NCBI GenBank assembly: GCA_964036155.1 | Contig: OZ038422.1 | Span: 63,387,201 to 63,451,200 of the forward strand | DNA: 64,000 nt | Reading direction: 5' to 3' | Source of the DNA: Diploscapter coronatus | Lineage: Eukaryota; Nematoda; Chromadorea; Rhabditida; Rhabditidae | Part shown: piece by piece, positions 36,584 through 46,616 of the stretch | How positions within the stretch are numbered: the stretch's first letter is position 1 | How the letters are laid out: each line of letters opens with the position of its first letter | Program-made: the position numbers and the translations under genes | Notes under the pieces: generated by a model | Told to the model about the DNA's origin: nothing | Database searches by the model: none | What the model saw: the letters and a program-made list of their open reading frames with translations, nothing else

Positions 36584-37558
36584 CTGCTGAAACGCAAAGA
36601 GACCGGAATTAGAAGAGTCGACCCACACCCATCTTCGCCATTTTGTAGGTCTTTTTTTTTTTAAATAAAAATGTTTTCAATTTATTTCACCCTTCCAAGA
36701 AATCGTTAATTCTACTCAATTATTCCTAACTTTCTAAATCGGCTGTTAATTTTAGACGTAACCGGTTCTTCGGATGGCTCGACCAAAATCTCGGTTTGTG
36801 GGACACTCGTCTGCCCCAGAACAAGGCCCTTGTCCACACGTGGGCCTGCCATCCGGAGGGAGTGCAGGTCGCTCTCTGCCTGTCCAATCGCTGGGTTATA
36901 TTTTTGCAATGATAATTATATTTCGGTTAATTGAAATAAATATTACATTCCATCCATTGAAAATTTTCACCACTTTAGAAAATAATCATTTGGAATTGAT
37001 AAAAATAAAGATTCTTAGAAGTCTCAATAAATCATATCCATTTCTCTTCAATATTCTCTATCAGTTTCTTATTTTTTAAATAAAAAAAAATGAATTTCCA
37101 CAAATGACATGCAGATTGATTTTATAAGCCAAAAATTATCTAGATTGGCAATAGAATTGCGTGTATCTTTTGGCCCTTGTACAACAAAGTTTCATTTTTT
37201 AAATGAAAATTTATAACCCTTTTTTCGCTTAAATTTGCAAATAAATTCAAATTTGCAGGACCTAATCGTGATTGGATCTTCGGCAGGCGACATCGAAATC
37301 TGGTCGGCTGATTCGAACCCTCTGTTAATGTACGCTCTGCCTGGGGAACATGCGGTCAAGAGTGGACTCTCTTTCAGACAAGGTAGATGATCTTCCAATG
37401 CAAAAATAAAAAGAAAAAAAACCTGAGTTCTTCTTCAAAATTTTTATGAATGATCATTTTGCAGTTTCTTCCTTCTCAGTGCAAGGCGTGCAGCGAGTTT
37501 ACATCGACCCACAAATGCGAATGTTCTCCTGCGGCGCTGATGCCTCCCTCAAATTCAG
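36584..37558 (+). pseudogene. Rabconnectin-3/DMXL-like WD40 C-terminus, shortened, with frame break
   Basis: Full-length rabconnectin-3 (about 3000 aa) regulates V-ATPase assembly on vesicles; only its C-terminal WD40 end is seen here. Exons: 36584-36644, 36756-36894, 37259-37382, 37465-37558. Matching text by recall of the family: GIRRVDPHPSSPF then YVTGSSDGSTKI, LWDTRLPQNKALVHTWACHP, IVIGSSAGDIEIWS, GEHAVKSG and MRMFSCGADASLKF. In exon 2 the frame that gives VTGSSDGSTKI and the frame that gives LWDTRLPQNK are different and overlap, so either a 2-base insertion (or 1-base loss) has occurred or a non-consensus donor is used at 36649. Compared with the family, about one blade between these two motifs and another after ALCLSNRW are missing. 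No final exon was found. A degenerate duplicate is the simplest reading. Confidence 0.5.
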
Positions 37559-40500
37559 GTGCATTTTAAATCTTTTATTACTTCTTCACATACGTAAGTG
37601 TAAAATATAATCCTTCTATTTAGCAAATACTTTCTTCAAAAGTTCAGCTTTTTTCTCATGTTGGAAAGAAGTATTCATTCTTTTCGAGAGTTGCACTCGT
37701 AGCCATTTTTGAAAATATTGCAAAATTATGAAAAATTGAATTATTTTTTTTAACAGAAAATCGGGCATAAAATTTGAAGCGAACATGATGATTTTTAAGC
37801 ATCCAATTTATCTTTCGAAGAGAAATGATAGAATAATCTAGCATTTCTAAGGATAACAGATCATCTAGTTTTTCAAAGCCCTTACGTCGGTCCACAATAT
37901 GACAAATCTGCTCTAAATCAAAGCAATCAGGAGCAGTTTCCGATGGAATTTGTACGATATTCACTTGATGAAAACATAGGCTAGAAATTCATTTTAATTT
38001 TTTGGCTGCTAGATTTTAGATTACTTTTTTCTTTTCTAAAATTTTCATGTATTTTTTTTTTTGCATATTAGGAGTCTATCGCCTGAATTAAACTAATTGT
38101 TTGTGATTTTTATGACTAAATTTGACGACCAAATTTTGATAATCATTTGCTAGCTTTTCCTCTACAAACGTGTTGTCGTTCATTGTGCTGGCGTAGAAAA
38201 TGAAAAGGACCGAAAAAGTAACAAATATGAAAGAGACGAAAACTCGAAGAAAAGTCAGAGATCTTCTATGTCAGAATACGAAATTTATTGGCAACCTTCT
38301 CTTACCCACAGACCAATTATTCACTGAATCATCCCTAATTTGTGTTCATTTTTCAATCGGCCAGTGGTTCTATTTCCGTCTCATTTCTCCTTCAAATCCA
38401 AATTCTAATTCTAATTCACTTCACAATATTTTATTTTCTTTTATCCAGATTATTGTAAATTCTATTTATTTGATGATTAATTTCTTGTCAACTTCCGAAT
38501 GATTTGGGTCGAATAAAGAGCGAATTGTGTTGTGAAGAAGTCAAATTTCGAGATGTGATGACCTTCTTTTCGATTTGGTTGAAAGATCGAATCTGCCATC
38601 CAGTATCTTCATTTTTATCCAATTTTAACTGTAACTCAAAACCGATCTTGCGAGTATAATGTTGCGTGAAGTTAGTAGACTTTACTTAATACAGTCTCCA
38701 GCATTTCATATTTTGTAGCATCATACTCGCAAGTAAAAACTTGAAATAAAATTAGTGGTTCGAGAAAAAAAATGATGCAAAATGTTCGCTACATAGGATA
38801 ATTCAGCATAGACCAGACATATTTCGAAATCAAATTACAATAGTTGCTCTTCAATGGATCATTTATTTTATTTCCATAGTCTTTGTTTTGCTATGTTGTC
38901 CATTTGAAAATCAGAATAAAGTTTTAGAGATTGAACTTGTTTAAAATGTTAGTAGAAAATTGGAGGAAACTTGCTTGTGGAGGAAATTTAATGACTCATT
39001 AACATAGAATACGAGTAAATAAAATAATTTCAAAACGAAGGATAAATAGTTTTTGAAGTATTATTTCGTTATAATTCATTCAAATCCTGTCTGTGTGTCG
39101 ACCCCTCAGCTCCAGTTGGCAGTCCAGTTTCTCAAATCGTTGATACGAACTGTGCAAAACATCATTTACTCTCATTGTCGCTAATGTAGGGACCGCCAAG
39201 CCCCGCCCCTTTCACTGGATTCAAAAATGTCCATAGTTGATAACCCTTTCGATTATTGCCGATTTCTCTTCTTTTATTTTTATTTTTCATAATTTATCGT
39301 TGCCTACTATACAATTCGATACCGCTCTTTCACGTAGTGATATCGATTTATTGATTGGGTGCAAAAGAAGTCCGCAAATGCGCGTCAAATGCACACCAAA
39401 TTACGACAATGCTAATATTTCGAGTTATAAAAAAAGGTACGTTTAATTTTTTTTGATAAATCGGTACACCTAGTTGATATGTACAACATATTTAAAAATT
39501 AGAAAAATCCTGCGTCGCCCAACTGAGATCCTGATAATCCGCGAAAATATAAAAGAAGCCAATGCTGAAATGGAGGAGAGTGCAGAGAAAGAAAGGGGAA
39601 GCGAGCGGCACTATGCCTTTTGCAGATAGGCCACGCCCCCTTCCCTTGTCCACGAAAAGGAGCGATTTTTCGCGTTAAATTTTATCAAATTTTTGATCAG
39701 TAACGTATTTTTTCGCGGTTTTTTCGGTGGGGATGTTTAGAGGGGCACCTCAGCCCCTGAAAAACGTAGAAAACATAGCGCCAGAGTGAATTTGGCAGAA
39801 TGGCTGGCGGTCCCTAAAGTTTTCTTTACTTTTTTAAAATGTATCCTTTTATTTAATTTCTTTACTTATTTTTTGTTTGTACTTCCATATAAACGTTTTG
39901 AAGATACGTGCATTAGAATTTTTTTAAACTCGATTGAATTTGGGAAAAACTCGAAACATCTCTCACAGAGCAGCGATTTGTCCTATGCTTTTCTTCAAAA
40001 TCGATTTTTCAATCTAAAAATTATAATTTCAGATATCGTATCTCAAGTAATGTTCGCCTAAATCGGACATTATTCGGTGTCTACATCATCGAATTTTTAA
40101 CAATATCTTCGCAAAGATGACTCGAGAAGGCAACTTCTATCATAAGGTAAGCTGCTGTAGAACATACTCTGAACAAAAATGAGAAAATTAGGCTCATTCC
40201 CCCTTTTGTATGCATGGCCACGTCCACTTTAGGGGCGAGCCCTAATCTCCTCGATTTTGTGATTGGAATCCACAGGAGTACCATCTCTATGAGCAAATCA
40301 CGGGTTTGTGGGACTTTTTCCCAAATGCGAGCTCGCTTAAATTTCATTCCATGATGTGTGATCGTAAATCTACGGTCAAACAAAATTTTTGCATGGTTCA
40401 AGTCTCGAAATTATTTCACATTTCATCGTATTTTCTTCCTTCTTCTTTTCTAAAAGTCACTTGCTTACCTTTTTGTGCCCACAGAACTCATTTCTCCAAT

Positions 40501-40600
40501 TTCTATCGATTTGCGCATTTTATCGTTTTCTAAGTTTCATAAATTCCCACAATATTTTCTAATTTCAGATTTGGTCGATTACCCGCACAGCTAAACTCCC
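37559..40600. other. Intergenic region
   Basis: Three kilobases of mostly AT-rich DNA. It contains the family 1 element at 39187-39816. A weak two-exon candidate lies at 40117-40146 plus 40276-40533 (start MTREGNFYHK, then EYHLYEQITGLWDFFPN) with canonical splice signals, but its second half looks non-coding. The acceptor at 40564-40568 is the probable spliced-leader site of the next gene. Confidence 0.45.
39187..39816. mobile_element. TA-flanked non-autonomous DNA element, family 1 (full length)
   Basis: A 630-base element bounded by TAGGGACCGCCAAGCC at the left and GGCTGGCGGTCCCTA at the right, i.e. inverted termini GGGACCGCC flanked by TA. TA flanks and no coding capacity fit a Tc1/mariner-type MITE. 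Its right half is repeated in inverted orientation at 25950-26237. Confidence 0.8.
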
Positions 40601-40979
40601 ATGTCAGGTCGGTTTTTCAAAGAATTTACATTTCTAAAAATCTACATTTTCTGCGAATACTCGAGAAAATTGCTTTCTCCAAAACAATCAAAATCTAAAA
40701 TGTATTCTTTTTTAATTTTCCCTGAAGCTTAGAACAAATAATTTAAGGATCCAGTCAGCCCACTCCAGGCAGATGCAATTGTACTGGTCAGACGACTCTC
40801 GCCATCCACCATCAGGTAAATATTTTATTTTTCGTATTGATTTATTTAAAAATATCATTTTTTAAATTAAAAAATATATTCTAGTCGGTCCAGGTGTTAC
40901 CAAGCTCCAAAGATGAAGACATTCACCATCACACGGACAGCAAGGAGCCGGCCATGATCAGGTTTTTTTTTTTAGAAAA

Positions 40980-41013
<34 letters not shown>

Positions 41014-43233
41014 CATTTGAAACTAGTATACATTTCTTTTCTGAAATTTAAAATTTATTTAAAGGAAGATGTTTATTGATTTTAGAGCCCGTTTGTTCGT
41101 CGGCAACATCAGCAAAGTGGGCGTCACCCGTGACGACCTAATCGAGCTCTTCAAGCCCTACGGCAGAATCATTGCGCTTGCCTCGTTCAAGGTAAAATTT
41201 GAACTTTTTAGAATTAAAAAGTACAGGGGGTAAGGATAAATTTAGGGATAAAAATACAAGGGGCTTTAATTTCTTGTTTTTTTCATAAATATTTTAGGAA
41301 ATATACGCATGCGCTAAAATATCGATTTTATCTCTAATCTTTGGAAAATAAAAAATAAATTTGAAAATTTTCAGGGCTATGCGTTCGTGCAGTTCGCTGA
41401 AGCAGCCGAAGCCGACCTGGCCCTCAAAGCATGCCACGGCATGCGCTTCATGGGCAGCACGCTAGGTAAGACAATGGCAAAATTAAAGGAAAAGAAAAGT
41501 CCAATTTTAGACTGCCAGTGGGCAGCACGCAGTTCGGCCCAAGAGAGGTATATTGAGTAAACAACAATTTTTTTTTTCAAAATTTTAATATTTTCAGCCG
41601 CAAGCGCAGTGCGGACGATTTTTCTGATCGTGGCCGGGAGGAGGCGGTCAGAGACGGCTACGACGAAGTTGCTGAGCTCAATCGACTCAACTGCGTTACC
41701 GCCACGAAGGACAAGACCAGCGAAATTGTCGCTGCCACTGGTTTGGAAAACTTCATTATTTGTTTTATCTTAAAAAATAACTAAAGAAAATTTTATAAGA
41801 AAATACTCGTCTTTTCCGGAACAAAATATTAAAGTTGAAATTTTTAGACGAGCCCAAGCGAATCAGATGTGTGCCGTGCAACCAGCGCTTCCTGTCGTCC
41901 CAGGCGCTGATCGACCATCTCATCGAATTCCACAGGACGATATTCCAATTGGAGGACACTATGCCGGAAGAGGTTGGAAAAATCAATTTTATTTATTTTT
42001 CACCCTAAAAAGTTTCTTTTTTTAAACTTAAGCTATAAGGAATTAGATATTTACTTCGGAAAAGGAAACAATATATTCTGAATTTTTTTTAATGGGGAAA
42101 AGTTGATTATGAGGGAAAATATTTTATCTGAAATTTTAAAATTTCTAAGGTGGGACAGCTGGAGAGCCGCCAGCCCACGCAGAGGACGTCTTCAATGGCT
42201 GGCAGCATGCAGCAGACGTCCGTGGAAATGATCACGCGGCAGGTCCTGCAACAGCTCACCAGTCCCGATGCCATGATTCAGGTACGAATTTCATGCATAA
42301 TTACTAGAAGGTAAAAAAGACCAGCTTTACCGATTAAAAAGTTGAAAAATAATGATACTTTGATTTTACAATTTTATTTTTGTTTTTCTATGTTTTGAAA
42401 GGTAGAGTTAAAATCGATGTTAGCAAAACGAAATTTCAAACTTGAAAAACAGTATCATTGATTTGTTATCTCATTTATGATTTTTTTTAAATCGAGGTTC
42501 TAAATAATTTCTATTTTAGGTCAATCCTGCCCTCGGCCAATCTCAGCAGCAACAGCAAAGCAACACGCCCTCCACTCTCACTCAGGTTGGAAATATAACA
42601 TTTTTTAAAAGAACTATTCTTATAGCCTTTTTCTAACGAGAGTTTACCATACTCCTTTCGATTTGGGATAAAATTAGCTGCAATTTTTCTAAATATTAAA
42701 AAAATCTAGAATGGAAATTGCAGGACAATACAACGTCCCTTGGCAACCTCTCTGACTCTGCGGCAGTGTATTCGATGAGCGCCAAGCCTGCGCCTGGATC
42801 CTCGACTTCAACTTCGGAACAGCAAGGTTAGATTGTTTTTAATTTCAAAAATATATACATATAAAACTGAAGAGTGAAGAAAAATGTTTTTAATCGAGGG
42901 GAAGATGTGATTTTTATACAGTTGATAGTTTCTTAAAATTTATCAATTTTTGAAAGCAAATGCAATGAATTTCCTTGGCTAAACCCCCCAAAATGATATT
43001 TTCTATCCTCTAGCCCAAACTTGATTTTTGGGAAATCTCTTCATTCTCTTGTCATTTTTTTTTTCTAAAACTACTAACTTTTCGATTTTTATAGGCCTAC
43101 AAATAGGTTTTCCGGATATGATTTTCTAAATCAAATTTTCCCCCTAATTAGTATTATACAAGATTTATGTTTCCTTTTAGGGAAAAGGTGTGCCTCCACC
43201 TCGGGCAGGAGAGGAAGACCCAGAAAGAAGTAA
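40601..43233 (+). CDS. hnRNP C/RALY-like RRM protein with C2H2 finger and AT-hook-like tail
   Basis: Probable nuclear RNA-binding protein. Twelve exons: 40601-40607, 40748-40815, 40885-40961, 41086-41191, 41375-41465, 41511-41547, 41598-41740, 41848-41972, 42150-42281, 42520-42585, 42724-42826, 43181-43233; all phases close to 335 aa. The RRM is at about 52-125, with RNP2 LFVGNI and RNP1 KGYAFVQF, and its GYAFVQ/short loop form resembles hnRNP C and RALY. A C2H2 finger follows at about 183-204 (C-x2-C-x12-H-x4-H, CVPCNQRF then HLIEFH). A Gln/Ser/Thr-rich region leads to the C-terminal GRRGRPRKK, an AT-hook-like motif. The start codon lies on a 7-base coding exon after a probable spliced-leader acceptor. 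AATAAA is at 43256-43261. The combination of an RRM, a finger and an AT-hook-like end is unusual for the hnRNP C family. Confidence 0.92.
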
Positions 43234-44172
43234 AATTTTTTTCTAGTCAGAATTGAATAAACTTGTGAAAAATATGATTCGAAAATCCTATCCAAAAACT
43301 GCGAAAATACGCATCCCTTTTACCCTATTTTGGTAATTTCGAATGATATTTGATTTTAGACTATTTTGAGGGTTCCTAATCGCGAGTTTGTATAATTTCC
43401 CGTGAAACTCGACGGTGTTTTCTTGAACAAATTTCACTGCATTATTTCTATGTTTTGATTGCAAGCTTTTCTCGTGTGATCGGGTTCTTTCCCTATCTTT
43501 CCCGCATTATTTTCACTTCTCTCTTCAGATCGGGCAGAGCACGGCTGCTCGTTTATTGTCTGTCCTTTGATTGAATGATGGAATAAAGACTGTAATTGGC
43601 CTACAACTGTATTGGACAGCAATAGTGTACATCTACACCCAGAGGAAGTCACGCGATTAATAACCGTGTTCGTATAAAAACCAAAGATATTTGGAAAAGT
43701 AATTTATTTAAATCCAGTACTTTATTATGAAAATTAGGAATACAGTAATTTCAGAGACCATTTTAGTATAATTTTGTGCATTTCATTCAAAAATGAACGG
43801 AAATTCATGTGCTCAGTGTAAAAAGGCGTAAACACCGAGTGAAAGGCTAGAGCGCCAGAGAAATGAAGGCTGAGAGCGGGGAATCGCGGTGATCCAAGTT
43901 CTTACTTGTATTCGGATAATTTATTTTGCAGTTAGGAGTTTGCCCGTAATATCATTTGCATTCAACAATAAATAACCGTGAAAATTGATCGAGTATGACA
44001 AACAGGGCTGTCGGCCGAGTTAAATGTTTATCTAGTATAACATGAGCAATATCATAAATAGTTTTGTCCTTCCCATGCTTCACCATGTGATGGGTGTTTA
44101 TAAACTTCATCAGTGAGCTCTTTACCGATAGCCCTGGCAAAAATTTTTGTGATTGATCGATATTTTAGGGAC
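43234..44172. other. Convergent intergenic region
   Basis: Holds the 3' UTRs of the RRM gene (+) and of ESCO (-). Minus-strand open frames at 43434-43652 and 43952-44140 have no splice or start support and are left out. Confidence 0.5.
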
Positions 44173-46194
44173 TTAGATTTCAGTCCTTCTCTCAGTGTCT
44201 TCCTCTTCATCGTAGGTGATAAATCCGGTGAATTTTAGTGTGGGGTTCGATCTAGAAAATAAAGATTTTAATATTGGATCAGTGGTTATAAAAATCGAAC
44301 TTTTGATTTTCGTTTAACGCAAAAGTCTTGCAGAATTTGCGTGTGCGTTTTGAGTTCGAGTTATTTAATAGCGCGTCATCCTTGCACACCCCTATATTGT
44401 AAAATCAAATGATTTTTTTGGAATTTTGAAAATTCACATGCTTTTCTTCATGGTGTTTCTGATCAGAGATAGTGGAATTATTGTTGAAGTTAAAAAAATA
44501 ATCTTATCAGATGACTAAGTAAATTAAACGCTGCAATTAAAATACCGGATTTTATCATTTCCATACCCGCTGGCTTTCTCCATGAGTTTCCTGATGTCGT
44601 TGCGATGTTCCAGGTTGAGGCTGTAGAACGCGACTTTCAGGTGCTCATCTTTGGAAAACTGGGCGATGTGGAATTTGTTTTGGCTGAAAAAATTACTTCA
44701 AACTTTCAGAAAAAAAAAACAATTATTAACAGACTTCTCAAAACGCGACTCGCAGAAAAATAGTGACCTTTTCGAGAGATAAAGAAGACGTTCTTTTTCT
44801 CTCGATATAACACTATTTTTGGTGAGTTTTAAGAAGTCTGATTACTAGAGAATGAAATACCGTTCAGTTTCATCCATCTTCGTGCAGACGAGGTTGAGCA
44901 GCCTCAGCGCGATGCCCTGGCGACGAACAGCGGAATGCGTCCACAAGCGGTTGATGCCGAGGAACGGGCCGCACAACTTGGTCTGGAATTTAAAAAAATA
45001 ATCTTATTTTTTCGTAAATCAAAATATTCTTCTTCGAAAATATCTAAATAATAAAAGAACATAAATTAAAAAAAAAAATCGCACCACTTCATCCTCATTC
45101 AGACCGCGTAGAACAGATTCAGTGACAAGCACGCTGGCGACGAATCTGAAAGAAATACTTTTAAAAAGCCCCTTGTAATTCCCACTCTCCTAACATCCCC
45201 ACCCTCTTGTAGCTTCTTTTCTTTTTTCAAAAAAGAGGATGGGAACTACAGTGAGACAAAAAATCAAAAGTCTAAATTTCACTTCTCCCGAATCGAGACG
45301 GCAAAGTAGACGTTTCTGAGCGAGCCCAACGTCGTTTCCCACAGCTCCTCTCCCTTCTCCGTGATTCCCATCGCCTTGTTCGCGGTCTCCTGAGTTTCCA
45401 AGTTTTTTTTTCCCAAAAATAACAGAATTTCGAACCTCGACCATTTTCTGGACCCAGTTGCTGTGTGTCTTTGGCATTCTCGACGACCAGACAAATCGGA
45501 AGATCTCGCATTTTTGGGTGACTTTGAAGGAGTAATCTCTGAAAATGGGCAATTTTTAAAAACTCGAAAAAAATTGGCCTTTCTTGCCAAATTTACGGAA
45601 GTGTTGTATTGTAAATTTTAGGAAAAAAGATCTTTTTAAATAGGAAAATGAACCTCCTGAGCCATTTCAAAGTTGCAGGTTTGACTCTGAGATGCGAAGT
45701 GTCTTTGTCCCGATTGTGGTACTCGTCGTGTTTCTTGCGGTCTTCGTCATTGTCAATGACATAGCTCATGTCGCACTAAACGTTTTTTTTTTTCCATTCT
45801 GAGACCTTCCAAAAATATGAACTTTTCTGCAGAAAATTTCATCTCTTCAATAAAAGCGTGAATTCTTCCACAAAAATGACATTTTTCAAAAACATCAACT
45901 TTTCCTACAGATTTTTTTTCAACTTCGATTAATACAAATTTAGCTCTTTTTGAATTTAAAAAAAAGAAAGAAAATTCTCACCTCCGGACAAACGACGAGC
46001 CCGATGAGTTTCTGTCCCGCATCGAGAACGGTCTGATTTTTGGAGAAGCTGTTGGCCAGCGATTTGGATCTCTTTTTGGGCACCGGGAGCGGCGCCAAAA
46101 GTGCTGCATTTTCGTGATTTTCTCGGTTCTCGTCCAGGTCGGGCGCGGGCCGCTTGCCACGGTTGAAAAAGTCTGTGATAGGCTTCTGGGGCAT
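44173..46194 (-). CDS. ESCO: Cohesin acetyltransferase ESCO/Eco1, complete
   Basis: Acetylates the SMC3 head during S phase to establish sister-chromatid cohesion. Eight exons: 45982-46194, 45654-45775, 45436-45538, 45283-45389, 45085-45145, 44861-44982, 44546-44683, 44173-44251; all phases close to 314 aa. The N-terminus MPQKPITDFFNRGKR is a PIP box (QKPITDFF) that binds PCNA at the replication fork. Residues about 68-92 form the C2H2 finger (CPECDMS ... HDEYH). The acetyltransferase core spans about 110-290 with the acetyl-CoA-binding RRQGIALRLL. The N-terminal tail is short, as in yeast Eco1 and unlike vertebrate ESCO1/2. A probable spliced-leader acceptor (TTTTCAG on the minus strand) lies 2 bases before the ATG. 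It is divergent from vps-26. A hairpin element lies in the intron before exon 7. Confidence 0.95.
44730..44840. mobile_element. Small hairpin element in ESCO intron 6
   Basis: An imperfect palindrome of 111 bases: CAGACTTCT at the left is mirrored by AGAAGTCTG at the right, with AAAAATAGTG against CACTATTTTT and CGAGAGA against TCTCTCG inside. Structure like this suits a tiny MITE or its footprint; the host intron is only 177 bases long. Confidence 0.75.
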
Positions 46195-46616
46195 TCCTGA
46201 AAACGAATTATAAAAGTCGGAAATAAGGTTCTAAGTCGACACACGAAATGAAGGAGTAAGCGCAGGACGAATAGTGAAAAAACACTTCATTCATTTCCGA
46301 TCGCCTTTTTTTCGTTCGATGTTTTTTCATCGAAATTTCAAAAATTCATAATTTTTTAGCTTTTAAAATTTATAAAATCGCGCATTTGCGCATTGGTGCA
46401 GTGCAGATTGTAGCGGACTTTAGAAAAAAAGCATTGAATCATTGCATTTCTTTGTCTATCGTTCAAAGTTTATCCTGCATTTTTCTCTCGCGGAAAATCG
46501 ATATTTATTTGTTTTCAGGATTCCCAGCTTCTTTTCCGGTCAATGAAAAGTCCGCTGAACTTCGAGTGATCGTCCTCTCCTGATTGCCCTGATTGGTATC
46601 AAGTTTTCCTGCAAAA
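46195..46616. promoter_or_regulatory. Divergent promoter region of ESCO and vps-26
   Basis: Only 422 bases separate the two start codons. The stretch is AT-rich and no TATA box is placed at a typical distance. Co-regulation is possible but unproven. The vps-26 5' end could extend through it, since no clear acceptor precedes its ATG closely. Confidence 0.5.

Noticed and set aside
40117..40533. Two-exon candidate starting MTREGNFYHK
   Set aside because: Splice signals fit, but the second half is AT-rich with non-coding codon use; too weak to list as a gene.
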